Origin: Hibiscus mutabilis
Lineage: Eukaryota; Streptophyta; Magnoliopsida; Malvales; Malvaceae
Direction of reading: 5' to 3'
DNA: 64,000 nt
Assembly (NCBI GenBank): GCA_019671005.1
Contig: CM033715.1
Span: 5,022,001-5,086,000 of the forward strand
The translations under genes were made by a program, and so were the position numbers. Of the stretch, positions 1 through 12,700 are shown piece by piece (position 1 is the first letter of the stretch; each line of letters opens with the position of its first letter). Below the pieces are notes generated by a model. The model was not told the DNA's origin and did not search any database. It saw nothing but the letters and a program-made list of their open reading frames with translations.

Positions 1-251
1 CACCGGAGGCACTGACTTCTCCATGTTTGCATCCCATTCTATCAGGTACGGATCAGGATTTAGGGTTGGAAGGGCAAATTATAAATGTTGAAAATAGGAA
101 GACAAATTTATAAATAAACTAATTTTAAAAGAATTTAAATAGGGAGACAAAAGTAAAAAAATTCCAAGGACAAAGCAATGCGATGATACCTAAGTAGATA
201 AAATCATTTCAACGATGATAAAAGAAGAAAAAAAGAAACCCTGTTTTTTAT
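1..251. other. Intergenic, no feature seen
   Basis: AT-rich sequence at the left edge. No open frame of note and no continuation of the PLAC8-type domain of the adjacent fragment was found on the minus strand here. Confidence 0.5.
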
Positions 252-479
252 TCAGAAAAAGAAAATATTACAATTGGGCACATCATAGAAGCAATCACAG
301 ACTCCTGTCGACCAAAGGACTTTTCCGGCAGGGTGCATGTAAGTAGTTTGCATAGGGAATTGTTGGTTTGGTGCGGTCACCGCAACGACAGGTGGTGGAG
401 CTGGTTGTCTGTATTAATAATGTGGTGGTGGTGCTGGCCATTGTGGTTGTTGGTCCGTTGGGTTTGGGTACATGGCCAT
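252..479 (-). pseudogene. PLAC8/PCR-type (plant cadmium resistance-like) gene fragment
   Basis: On the minus strand an ATG at 479 opens a proline- and glutamine-rich N-terminus (PQWPAPPPHY) and continues in one frame to WSTGVCDCF, the hallmark start of the cysteine-rich PLAC8 domain of PCR/FW2.2-like membrane proteins. Family members go on for about 100 further residues with CC-rich transmembrane segments. Here the frame has a TAA stop at codon 22 and ends at a TGA at 252-254, a few residues after the first cysteines. A downstream exon was looked for towards position 1 and not recognised. Family role (known): metal transport or cell-number control at the plasma membrane. This copy looks dead: one nonsense codon plus loss of the rest of the domain. 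The alternative that the domain continues through an intron beyond the window cannot be excluded, but would not rescue the internal stop. Confidence 0.6.
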
Positions 480-1612
480 GTGCCCTTGTGTCTCGGTGTG
501 TTTCGTTTTAAGAGTTTACCCTATTGATTCAAACCTTTGCCAATTTTCTGTATATGTACGTATTTTTGTCAATAAAACCAGTTCCACTGCGGTTAGAACG
601 TTGATATAAACTACAATGGTTGGTCTGTTTTGTTTACAAAATCAAGACAGTTTGACAACGTTATTATAACCAAACTTGATCAACTGCTTAATTACAAACA
701 TCACATAATGCAAATAACATAGTAATACATAATGTCACGTAATAGATAGATAATGATGGGATTTCTACATTAATGCTATATGTTTATTCAGTGTCTTCTT
801 CAATATGTATGTATGTGAATTGTGATTGTGGTTAAAATCGGCTGATGTAAGTTGTTTCTATTGATGTTAGATAGTCGAGAATAAGAGTGAAAATATGAAT
901 AAAAGTTGTTTCTATTGATAATTTTTATTTCATCTCATGTTCGAATCTAGCATTTTGAATGAAGCAAATTCAAAAGGGATTGCGTCCTTATAATAAGCAT
1001 TTGCGGTACTTGATTTTGATTAGTATATTAATAAATTGAATATTAGTTGTTAAATGATGAGCTACCACGGAAATCCATTAATTGGTCGGGTAGTCAAAAA
1101 TACTCATATCTATTTAATATATGAGCTGCCTAAAATGGAGTCCCGTCAGTACCAAAGGTTGCTCTTCCGGCTTACACAGTCCTCGCTAACAGTGGAAAAT
1201 GGATGATTGAATATTTGGGTAAAGATAAAATAATTTTTTTATAAATAAAGGATATTATTACAAGCCTCGTTAAAACTCTTAAACTTAAATGAAAAAAAGT
1301 ATCCATGATAATATTACATTAGAAACATACGAGACATGCTCGACAAACAATGCATCACAACACTTTGTTTCTATTGTTTTTTGCAATCAACACTTAGAAT
1401 CTAAACATACTTTGAAGCTTGACAATGATATTTGAGCTTTGCCCTCAAAGAAAAATAAAGGTGCACTCTTTAGTGTACAACTTCAACTTTCTTCGTTAAT
1501 TGGGAACAATTGGAATCTTTTCATTTCACAATAATAGGGCAGGGTGACCATTTTCGCACACCACTTCCAATTCATCATCATTCTTTTACATCGTTGCTTG
1601 GGGGGAAACAAT
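480..1612. other. Intergenic region downstream of the GH9 gene
   Basis: About 1.1 kb of AT-rich sequence with no supported gene. It contains the 3' flank (and probably the 3' UTR) of the minus-strand endoglucanase gene. Confidence 0.5.
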
Positions 1613-4600
1613 TCAAGGGTGCGCTGAAAAGAATGCCAACAGCCCCACCAGCGGTGCATTGATGTACGTTGTGGGCTCGGACTCTTGAAAATAAGGTCTT
1701 GAATCCGGAAAAGCATCCGACACATTAGGTCCACCCACCACTGCTCCCACCAGTAAATTCGGGTTCGGGTTCGGAGTCAAGTAATATCGAGATCCCGCTT
1801 TACAGCCTATGCGAGCGGGGTGGGCCGCCACCGACGGCAACGAACTGCCCCTGTGATGAATCCTTCGAGGGAAGCGTGAACCGTACCCAACCATGTAGGA
1901 CATCCCTAGTGGATTATCTCCCAGAATGTAGTTCACCTAAAATTCCCTCAATTATCATCAATTGTTAACTCTATGGGGTCCCTTTTTTTCCTATTTGTAC
2001 AAACATTCCTATATCATTCAGAGATACCATAAAGACAAAACCTAGCCGTTGATTTTGTCTGATTTAGGATATGATCCCCATATAAGAAAACAAAACAAGA
2101 ATGTGGTAAGTGATAATATTACCTGGCCTTTAGCCAACTGTTTGAGAAAGGCAGGGGAGGCTGATCTTTCACCACATGGCACCACCTTGTTAGCGTGGCT
2201 TAGGTAATTAGAATAGGCTAGCAGTAGGAAAGACAGTGACGTTACATGCTGCATGTTACTCCCCCCAGCTTTGAAGATCAGCCCACCTTTTTCATTTTTC
2301 CATCACAAGAACAAAAAGGGTTATTTTCTTTAATTCTTAATTAGTACAAAACCACCTGGATTAAGAAATTGCTTAGCAGTTAATTACAAACTGATTATCC
2401 AGCCTTATTACCACATGTGACAAACCCAATCATTAGCTTCCCTGTTCCTAATTGCTATCCAATGCTTATGTGCAAAGAAACAAACAATTTTTTACCTGGA
2501 GAGTATTGGACTTGAGGATGAGAAATTCCAGGCAATAAGGAACAGATAAAACCATCAGCATTTTGCTTGAAAGACTCGAAATATTCAGCTTTTCCCATCA
2601 GCACTTCCTGCAACATAGGTAATAGTAATATATTAACAACTTGGAACCCACAAATTCTAAGTTCATGCACATAATCGGAAGTAAATTAAATGCATGAATA
2701 CGACGAAACTGCATAAGCTATGTATAAGGGGAAGAAAAAAAAGATAATGGGATAGTATGGTAGGGAACCGTTGCCCCAGACTTTAGGCACATGCATGTAG
2801 CAGTAATTTACTGATTGAGGGACCCACTGAGAAAAAAAGCATATCTCTAAAATTAAGATGCTTATGGGCTTTGATGCCACCTCCAGTTTAGCACAACACT
2901 TTGGTTTATGATTGAAGAAACAAAGTACCTTGAATCCACTCCATAAAAACACAGATTTATGTTTATTTAAATTTTTAGTTGTTAAAGGAATGTCCAGATT
3001 GGGTTAGTCAAAGAATAAATTATGCTTCACATGAAAGCCAAATTCTATGCTTACATACACCATCATGTGCAATGATCATACTCCCATCTAGCTGTACGGC
3101 CATTACCCTTTATCTTCTACATTTTTTTATGTTAGAAAAGTGTGGAAATCTAACTAGTAACTTGTCTTTGGTTTTAAAAATATGGGAAAATAAAATCCAA
3201 CCTTTTGTTTTCTCTTGACCATGATAATAAGTCCAAGATTTCCCAGCTTGCAGACTGTTTTCAGCTGTTCTAAAGTCTTTAAAAAAGGGGCCTCACTAAC
3301 GGGGTTGGAAAATCAGGAAGAAGATGAGGGTCCACCAAGAAAAATTATCAAAGTTATTCCCCAGCCACATGACACTGAGCCAGATTTTCTATATACTTTT
3401 CATAGAAGAAAATAATATTAATATTTATACATTCCCCCACAAAGAACACAGGACAAGAAGAATAAGAACACTGCACTAGAGAAAACATTATATTACTAAG
3501 GAAATCAAATAAGAAAATGATAAGCATCGCGGATCCAGAAATATATTTGAAGGTTAGCACATATAAAATCTCAAAATTTCAGGGTGACCACAAATCATAA
3601 ATATTACAAAAAATTAAGGATTAATTCATAAAAAATAAAAAAAACGCCCCACATTACATTTGGATCCGCCAGTGATGATAAGCACACAAGCATATGTGCT
3701 TTATGCAGACAAAATTAAACCAACCCAATTTCCAAATAAATAAAAAACATTCGTATCATTAGAATAATTAAAACATAAACAGATACATAATCCAGGGATT
3801 AATTAGACTATCGTTTACCTTAGAAATGAGGACGTTTATCCCTGCATGCTTGTTATCCCAACCAAACTCATTAATGGTATCTCCGGCTCTCAAGATGACC
3901 TCGTTTTTCACTATGTATTCTCGGTATCCGCGCCTCCTTGAGGCCTTGTGCAACCAAGCAGCTGCCCAAAGCAATTCGTCCTAAAAATATACATATTTTT
4001 TTCGTATATTGCCATATATCATAATCCGACGGTTCATATGAAGTGTGAAAAGAAGATCAATACCTGATAGCCGTTCACGTCGCAGTAAAAAGGGCAAACT
4101 GCAGCGTGCAGGCTGCTGCTATATGCACCCCGGTGCTTGTCAGCAAAGTTGAAAACCTACAGTAAATTTCCATTTTCACCCGCCTAACGGTTATTTCATT
4201 TCTCCACCATTAGAATTGCACCGTTAGAAAACGTTAACGACCCGTGACTCCAGGGTACATTACCAACTTACAATGCGGAAAGGTAAAAAAAAATGCTCGT
4301 TTTGACGGCGACAAGGTAAGAAAACCTTTGTTTTTAATATTCCAAAGTTAACAGTTATGGTAAAAGTAATAATCGTTATGGGGAGTGACAGTGACGTACC
4401 CTAACTGCTCGATTGAGGAGCATCCTGGAGTAAGCGGGGTCACGTGACCTGAACACAATGGAAGCGGCGGCCAATGCAGCGGCGGTTTCGCCGGCCACAT
4501 CCGAACCTGGATGCGCATTGTCGATTTTGTACACCGTGCGTAGCGTGTCCATATCCTCCGGCCTCTCCCAGCAGCTATGATCCGAGTACGCATCTCCGAC

Positions 4601-5124
4601 TTGAACGTACACCACTCCAAGCTTCGACGTTGCTTTCAGCAGATAATCCGTCGACCATTTCACGGCTTTAACGGCGTTCTTTAACTCCGGCCCCATGTTC
4701 CTCCCGAAATCTATGATACTCCAAGCTAATAGTGTCGTCGTAAACGCCATTGGGAAACCGAACTTCACGTTATCTCCGGCGTCGTAGTAACCTCCCGTTA
4801 AGTCCACCTGAAAAAAGAAAAGAAAAATCAAACGTCATTAACGATTTCATTAGAAATTTTCAAAAAGGAGAATGTACAATGCCAGAAGTGAACACGTACG
4901 CCGGCAGTAGATCCGTCGCGCAATGCGGAGTCGCGGCGCCATTTGACGCGTTGGTCCGGAGGAAGTCTGCCGGATCGTTGGCCTTCGAAAAAGAGAATGC
5001 TCTTCCGGAGGGCATCGCGGTAGTCGTGGCCGGCAATGATTGGAGTAGCAGAGAGGAGCAAAGCAAACGAAACGGCGAGAACTGCCGGCAAAATCACCGG
5101 AATCAAGAACGATTTTCGCGCCAT
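1613..5124 (-). CDS. CEL1: GH9 endo-1,4-beta-D-glucanase (class B, CEL1-like), complete, 7 exons
   Basis: Exons on the minus strand: 4900-5124, 4400-4807, 4064-4156, 3819-3980, 2496-2607, 2123-2286, 1613-1936, all with GT-AG introns. They join to 495 aa, the usual size of a secreted class B GH9 enzyme. Residues 1 to about 30 form a hydrophobic signal peptide. GGYYDAGDN (80-88) holds the catalytic-base Asp pair D84/D87. PRRIHHRGS (411-419) is GH9 signature 1. DAFPDSRPYFQESEP (462-476) matches signature 2, with D466 and proton donor E475. There is no C-terminal cellulose-binding module or membrane anchor. From memory of the family it is closest to Arabidopsis CEL1/GH9B1 (same N-terminus MARKS, same block QRSG.LPPDQR). 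Role in the family: secreted enzyme cutting amorphous beta-1,4-glucan in walls of expanding cells. A TATA box lies about 60 nt upstream. Intron 4 (2608-3818) is long and carries a hAT miniature element. No lesion was seen. Confidence 0.95.
3525..3674. mobile_element. hAT miniature element (150 bp) in GH9 intron 4
   Basis: The ends carry an inverted GGATCC-centred repeat: the left end reads CATCGCGGATCCA and the right end, reverse-complemented, CACTGGCGGATCCA, close to the widespread plant hAT terminus CAGTGGCGGATCC. It is flanked by perfect 8-bp direct repeats ATGATAAG at 3517-3524 and 3675-3682, the hAT signature. It has no coding capacity. It lies well away from both splice sites of the intron. 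Confidence 0.85.
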
Positions 5125-5182
5125 TAGATACTTGTTTACACTTTAACTAATACCGCTAGGGAAAGAGCCTGGCCAGCGTGGT

Positions 5183-5190
5183 TTTTTATA
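5183..5190 (-). promoter_or_regulatory. TATA box of the GH9 gene
   Basis: Minus-strand TATAAAAA, about 60 nt upstream of the ATG at 5124. This spacing fits a TATA box with a short 5' UTR. Confidence 0.6.
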
Positions 5191-5886
5191 CTAAAAAAGT
5201 GTCATTGGATACCAGAGAGTAGACCAGTGGGGATGTGCCACGTGGAGAGACATGGCTGGCATGAGTTGGGATTCCAATACCTTGACCGGGTTAAGATTAT
5301 TCGGGTCTGGGTTTGCCCGTCCGTTCGACGGTGTAGGGGAATAAAGGAGGGCACATGTGGGCACCGCCTTATTAATGGCTGACACGTGGAAAGAGGTAAG
5401 ATATGTGGGCCTTTTGATGGAAAGATCAACGAGATGAAAACTGGAAAAGATGATGGTACATTGTGGAACGTCCGATGTATTAACAAATATGGGGAGATGG
5501 TTTTGATGACGATTTGGGCATGTGAGTTTCGGTTGGCCGCGGCAGCGGCGGGCAGTTAGGAAAGCTAGGATAAAATAACATAAAGAAGAAGAAAGTTTGA
5601 TTTGCTTGAGAAGAATAAAGGTTAGATTCGACTCGACTTAAATTTAAATTTAAATTTATTGGTGGTAAAAATAAGGTGATGATGTCGTCGTCGATGTTTC
5701 GGAGGTTCATTCTTTTTTTTGCTTAGACAAAGAGTCCGGTTAATATTGACGATGAAGAACAATTGTAGATAATGACAATTACTCTGTTTCATTAACTAGA
5801 TTTCATTTCTTTTTGAGATGATGATCTCCCTTAAGGTTTATATTAGTGGAGCCTCTAACGAGGACGTCAAATCTAAGATTTGCAAT
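5191..5886. other. GH9 upstream region
   Basis: Noncoding and moderately GC-rich near the gene, then AT-rich. It contains a short AAATTT-type simple repeat near 5640-5660. Short open frames on the minus strand here have no recognisable family features. Confidence 0.5.
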
Positions 5887-8330
5887 TGTAGTACCCGGTT
5901 TTTATCTGGATATCTATATATATTAATAGTCTAATAAGTAAAAGTCAAATAATAAATAATATAAACAACAGTCCATTAAATAAAATAAATATCCACTAAT
6001 ACAATCTAAATACTCATTATACATTATATGAGTCCACTTTTATATACAAAAATTTTATAAGCCCACAAAAATGATATCAGACCCAAAATACAAATTGTTC
6101 CCGCCCAAAACTCATGTTTATTGGGTAAAGAAGCCCAAAGAAACACATTTGTATTTGTTTGGCCCGCCAAAAATGCCACATGTCACCACAGGATTCGTCA
6201 ATTCACCCTTCACTCGAATTAAAGGCCCCGCCAATGTCAATACTTGCAACAATATAAATAGAGGAGAGAGAATTAGTAGGGGACAATAATCAATGCGCAA
6301 TAATTACAATAATTGAAAAGAGAGAGAAAAAGAAAGCTGAGAAGTTACAAGACCACCGGAGTTGTGGAAAGTCGCGGAGATTAATGTGGGAATTTGTCTG
6401 TCACCGTTGAAAGTATATCTCAACCTCCTCTTTTATTTTCCCCGCACAAAACACAAACAAATTAGATCTAAATCCTTAAAAACCCAAAACAGTAGCTTAA
6501 CGGTGAAAAGTTTAAGGCGAAGTAAAATAAAAGCCGTCGGAGTATTGTTTTAAGTGGATCACCGTTTTTAATTGTGTGGATTTGAGTTTTGTTAGAGTCG
6601 AAGAGGGAGGGATTTAGGGTAGTTTTAGGCCTAGAAGAGGCGGAGAATGGTGGCTATATTGAGCCGGGACTAGATTTAGGAAAAACATCAGTGAAAAAAG
6701 GTTTTTTTTAGTTTTTAAGGTTTCGGCACGACAACCAGAAATTGCCTTACGGCGGCCGGTCGGAACCAAAGGGTGGTCGGAGTAATAGAGAAAATCGGAG
6801 GAAGATAGGAGATAACTGGAGATGACGATCGGTGGTGGCCGGTGTCGCCTCCGACGATCGACTAACGATGAAACTTAGTCAGTGTGGGGTGGCCAAGGAT
6901 CAAACGATGAAATTTGGAAGAACACTCAATGAACTTTGGAAGAAAATGAGGTTTTGATCCGTTTTAGCTTAAAAATCTGGGTTTAGGATGTTTAGGCCGA
7001 GAGGATTTTGAGAAAAAGAGAGATGGTAGAGAGTGTGTGTGAAGGTGGGTTATGACCGATCCAACTCAGTTTTGGGCTTTTTATAGCCGAGTTGAACGGC
7101 GTCGTTTTAACGTTGGGTCACCTGGGATCCGTGCACTTTTGCATGGGTCAGTCTCGAGTCCATGCCCGATTCGGGTTCCTCTGGGTTTTGGGCTGTTGCA
7201 ATTTGGGCTTTCGGTTTGGGTGTGTTTAAATTGGGTTTAATTTGTAATAAAAAATTGATTTGGGCTTCCAATTTACAATCAATGCAATTTAGTCCCTTGT
7301 CCCTTTAAATTGCTCTAATTAATTGTCTTAAATGTATGTTGCATGTTTTAATATCAAGCATATAGTATATTTGTTAGGAGATTTTAATCACTAGATTAGT
7401 AATTAATTAGAGCCCTAAACTTAGGTTCTTTAAATAGTTTAAGAATTAAAATAGGGAGATAATTGTAGAACATAAATGATTATTAAATGGAAACTTCAAT
7501 GTCTTAAGTTGATTAGTGTCTCATTATAATGAGATGTTAATCAAATGGGGCATTTTAATAGAACATTTAATATTTCATTTGAACTTAGAATATGTAACAG
7601 CATAGTTAATTTAATTAAAATTAAATTAGGTTTAGGTTCAATTAAATAGAATCATTGAATAATTAGCAATGTTGTTGATTTAAAGCCTAATTTGGATAGT
7701 GCCCAATTGTTTGGGTGTTATCACATAAACCCCTAAATTTGATAATGTTCATAGTTTCTTAATTGATTTAATCAGTTGGAGCCCTAATTAGGTTAGAACT
7801 TAAAATTGACAAGAAAATAATTGGACATACATTAAAAATCTTTTGTGTTGAGATACATTTTTTAATATTAATTGAAGTATCCTAAAGTAACTGGATATTT
7901 CAAAAATTATATTCGTCAAAATGTATTTTCTTACAAAAAGATATCTCCATTCGGAATGAAATTCATTTAACGATTAAGGATTCAATTAAATTTAAATTGC
8001 TGTTCGAAATGCCAAAATGCCACATGGAATTAATAAGGTACAGATAACGGGCGTTTGTGGGGTGGTAATCCTTCCCCACACGTAACTGACTCTCGAACCC
8101 TAATTTAAAAGAATGAATCTCTAGTTATTTTTATGGTGTCCAGTCTACCAAAGTGACCGGTGGTGACTCCAAATTGATTTTCAAGAATAAATAAAAGAAA
8201 ATTTGATTTTATATATAAAAACTCTAATTTTAAGATTAAATAAATTAAAATATGCAAAAAACCCTAATTTTCAAAATAACTAATCGTCAGGCTATTTTTC
8301 ACACTTGATTTAAAAATGGCCGCGAAAACA
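5887..8330 (+). mobile_element. Candidate solo LTR (Ty3/gypsy, Ogre/Tat-like), about 2.4 kb
   Basis: The segment begins TGTAGTACCCGG and ends GCCGCGAAAACA, so it has TG...CA termini. A promoter-like TATA motif (ATATAAATAG) lies at about 6250. The last 300 bases contain phrases typical of large gypsy LTR ends in dicots (GGTGGTGACTCCAAATTG near 8160, then CTATTTTTCACACTTG and TGGCCGCGAA). No gag-pol, primer-binding site or second LTR is visible, hence a solo LTR. No 5-bp target duplication could be matched, so one or both borders may be wrong or decayed. The short open frames inside have no homology I recognise. Confidence 0.45.
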
Positions 8331-8539
8331 ATATATGATGAATGTGGTAAATTAGTCTTAACTGTCTATTAATAGGGTTAGCTGATGAGTTAAGTAGATT
8401 TAATAGTCATTTTATTAGGCCATGTTGATTCATCAATAGTGATGTATCCTAAATATTCTGGAGGTTCTTAGAATCCTATGTATGATAAGATGTGAACGTA
8501 TAATATAATCAAACGTATAATATTAGTAAGATTTGTGTT

Positions 8540-9637
8540 TAGGGATGTCAATTGGGCGGGAGGGTCCGAAGGGTGCTATTCCCACATCCATCACCGTCAA
8601 GAATTTTCATCTTTATCCCCGTCCCACGATTGTGAATACAAAATCTAAAACTATCTCTGCCCCACAACCCGCAAGACTAAAACCATCCCTGCCCAGTACC
8701 CACGTTGGTCTTGAGACCCACCTAATCCCCTTTATCTGCCCCGTAACCCTTTCATATAATACTTTTATAGCTAAAAATCTAAATCAAATTTATTATGAAA
8801 AAAATATAAAATATCCGTCATTCTGACTCCCACCACATAGTGAAATTATTCTAATTGTCAAAAATTTTTAAAAAATAATAATATACAAAATTAAAATTGT
8901 ACAACAAAAAAGTTTGGACTAAAAAGATATTAGAGTCTATTGTAAATGATCAAAAATAACACAAATAACATGTAAAATAATATTTCAATTGCTTAACAAA
9001 TAAACATTACAGAAAGAACTAAAAACATAACAATTAAAAAACAACATTAAAAAATATAGAACAAATACCGATAGAATCTAAACAACATACAATATTAGAA
9101 AAATAAAAGAATAACATATATATGGTGAGGACTGAAGAGAAGAAAAAAGCTTTAAAAAGAAGGCATAAAGACAAACAACATTAAAGAATAAACCAATAAA
9201 TATAATAAATGTTATATATATATATATATAGTCATAAATATTTTAAGATAAGTCAATGTAAATTATCTTAAATTTGACTCTGAATCAAATTGATATATTA
9301 AAAATATATTTATAAATTTGATACGATTATTTTCAAACTCAATTATATAGATATATATATTGAATTTTCATTAATATCCCAAGAAAAAGTCAATATAAAT
9401 TATCTTAAATTTGACTATGATCCAAACTAGTATTGTATTTTTAATAACATTTTATAAGATCTGTTGGGGGGGGATGGGGCAGTACAAAAATATATTCACT
9501 CCTTCCCCACCACCCACGACTAATCTAATTTTTATCTTCATCCCCGCCCCACAACGCGTGAAATTTGTAACCATCATTGCCCAATTGAATACGAATTGGG
9601 GTGAATCTCTGCAAAACCTACCCCATTGACATCCCTA
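8540..9637. mobile_element. Non-autonomous hAT element, copy 1 (1.1 kb)
   Basis: Starts TAGGGATGTCAATTGGGC and ends with the near inverse CCCCATTGACATCCCTA. Flanks are 8-bp duplications with one mismatch (TTTGTGTT at 8532-8539, TTTGCGTT at 9638-9645). The subterminal regions are GC-rich with repeated CCCCGCCCCAC-like motifs and the interior is very AT-rich. It lacks a transposase but keeps the sequence just around the transposase terminal codons (GACTCCCAC near 8827), then jumps to sequence matching the upstream side of the transposase in the 9775-13181 element. It is therefore an internal deletion derivative of that family. Confidence 0.85.
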
Positions 9638-9774
9638 TTTGCGTTCACTTGAATCGATTCAAATGTCTATTTTCAAATTTTGCAAAATTAGAGGATAGAG
9701 GTATGTGGGTGCATTAAGATTTTGTTCAACTATAATACTATAGTGTTGTTGTAATAGTTATTGGATGGTATGAT

Positions 9775-12700
9775 TAGGGATGTCAATTGGGCGGAGTGGG
9801 TGCGAAAGATGCTCTTTCCGTACCTATCTCCGTAAAAAAAATTCACTCTCATCCTCACAACCCGCTGCGAATGTAAAATTTAAGATCATCACCATCCCCA
9901 CTCCACCACCTACATGGTTCTTAGACCCCACCTAATCCCTTTTATACATGTCTCATGATCCACTTTATATAATATATTTATAAGTATTAATTAAATAAAT
10001 TTATACCAAATTTGTTATAAAAATAAGAAATATATGTCATTTAGACTCCCACTTATGTAATTTTGTTGCTTCGATATCACATTCATCTTTTAATTCTTCT
10101 ATCAATTGTGAGCATGATATCTTTTGAACATCACCTGAACCTGCATATGTAAACTTCCTTATGAGTAACTTGCACTTTTATTTAACAAATAAGTTTAATG
10201 TAAAAATGTATGTTATTACTTTATAAATAAATTTAAAATATAAAATAATAAGTTACCTTTAATATCAACCCAAATCCAATTTTGAGTACACATTAAAGCC
10301 TCAACAGTTTCCGGTAGAAGTCAATTGCGATAAGGATCAAGTACTCAGCCACTAGTGCTAAAAGCAGATTACAAAAAGACTGTAGAAACATAAATGCTTA
10401 AAATGTCCCTAGCTATTTGTTGAAGAATGAGATATGTGCTTCTATTTGACTTTCACCAGGTGAGGATATCAAAATCATCACAAAATGGTACATTAAAAGC
10501 TTCCAAATATTTCTCCAAATCTGATTTTTCATAACTGTGACTTTTATCGTACTCCATAAATTGTGCAAATTCTTGCATATACGCATCTCATTCAATGTGA
10601 CCAGTATCACTAGGCGCCTGAGAACTAGTAGCTTGGATCCCACTATTTTAGGCTCGTATTCATCCACTAACTAACGAAGAAAAGTATTGATTCTACTAAC
10701 CTCCCTCTCAGTTTCATCATGATCAAATATCTTTTTGAAATAAAAGCGAACAAGGTCATTCTGTATCTTGGATCAAGTATTGTTGCTATACCCATTAGAC
10801 CATTAACACCATTCCAGTACTTGTTGTATTTGTCTAACATTACTTGTGCCATTTTCCTTATATAATCATAAGGAGACGAAAACAAACTAGATATAGCAAG
10901 TTTGAGAGTATAAATTTTGGGAAAGTAAATATTGGCAGTGGGAAATCTTGAAGCTGGGAAATCAAGGGTGGTAGTACTAAATACTTCCAATTTTTCACAT
11001 ATTTCTCTAGTTTTTCCCAATCTTCACTAATCGGTGGATTCTTATAAAGATTATCTCGGCCACTCAAAACAACGAACATTGACCTATACTTTATACCAAT
11101 TGCAAGCATTTCAAAAGTAGAATTCCACTGAGTCTTGCAATCAAGTGATATTTTTTGTATTCAGGAACTAATTGTTTAGCTACTTGCTCAAATTTTTGGA
11201 TTCTTTTATCAGAAGTAGTCCAAAACGCAACACTATCCCTGATTCTTTGGACACCATCAGCTAGAACACCACTTAATCCATCTTGAACAATTAGATTTAA
11301 TATATGAGCACAACAACACATATGAAAAAATTGACCGTGCAAAAGAAGGGAACTGTAAGGAATTTTTTCATGCAAAATAACTATCATTGCATCATTAGTT
11401 GTACAATTATCCACAGTAATAGCAGATAATTCAAGATCAAGATTCTAAGATTGAATGCGTTCCTTCAAAGTGTCAGCAAGTACCTTAGCGATATGAGGGG
11501 CTGGGATATAACAAAGCATGTCGTATACAATAAAGAAAATGTTACTAATCAATTAAAAAAGATATATCCTCAAAAGATTCAAAAAGAATATAATACCTTA
11601 TGATTCGACTTTGTAGTCTTCAAATATTATCAATAAAATGTGTAGTGACAATCATATAGCCTTTTCTTTGGTTGTTGGCGCTCCACATGTCCGTAGCTAA
11701 GGCAATTCGGCTATTCGCTTTTCCCAACAAAGCATTAATATTCTCTTTTTCAGAAACATATCTTTGCATAATGTCTTTTTTAGTTGTATTACGGCTCGGT
11801 ACTTTGAACCCCGGTTGAAGTGTTTTAGAATACTTTCTAAAACTACAATGCTCAACCATGCTAATGGGGTACTCATGCAAAATAATCATCTCTGCCAAGT
11901 CTCTTCTCCCGTCCTCTTGGTGGAACTCATATGGTGTCAAGGTTAATGTGTCACTTTTGTCGGTAGGATTAGCCTTTACTCCAAGCAATCTAGTTTGCCG
12001 TATATCTTGACATACTCTTTTTGGATAAATTTTTATATGTTTTTTCAAATGGGTTGTTCCAGCTCTTCTTTCGGTAGCAAGAATCTTGAAACAATGATTG
12101 CACTTTGCTTTTATGGCATCACTGACTATCTTTCTTGTGAATTTGGTCTAAACTGATGATGTATGTCTACTAATTAAAGGTAGAATAGAAGGATCCTTTG
12201 AAGAATTATCTAGAGGACTTTCGTCATAATCCAATGAAATCGGAGTGCAATTCGTCAAAGTTGATGCTTCTGAGAGAGCGGGAGCATTACCATCTACACT
12301 GGCCATTTACTTGGAATATTTGTAAAGCCATAATAGTTTGTACAACTCAAAAGCTTGGACTAGAAAAATACTAAAATCTATTTTAAAAGATTGAAAAACA
12401 ACACAATCTAACATGTCAAATAATATTTCAATTGTCGTAAAAAATAAACAATATAGAAAGAACTAAAAAGAAAATTAAAAAGCTTTAGAAAATAAGAACA
12501 AACACCTATCAAATTTAAATAACATGCAATATTAAAATTTTAAAATTAAAAGATGTAGAAAAATAACATACAGTGAAATCTGAGGATAAAAAGACAAATT
12601 TTGCTTCACTTGAATTGTAAATTTTTTGATTTAATTGCTTTTTGATGGACGGCAATTATATATATATATATAACTTTTTTTTATAAAATTTTAAGATAAG

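Noticed and set aside
333..527. Plus-strand 64-codon frame rich in Trp
   Set aside because: Complement of the proline-rich PLAC8-type fragment on the minus strand; the Trp-rich composition is an artefact of reading the wrong strand.
4750..5127. Plus-strand 125-codon frame
   Set aside because: Antisense of GH9 exon 1 and intron 1; no domain.
6071..6289. Short frames inside the candidate LTR at 5887-8330
   Set aside because: No similarity to gag, protease or other retroelement proteins that I can recognise.
9211..9229. TA dinucleotide run and similar AT runs as possible CRISPR or origin signal
   Set aside because: Simple AT microsatellites in a eukaryotic transposon; no spacer-repeat structure anywhere in the window.
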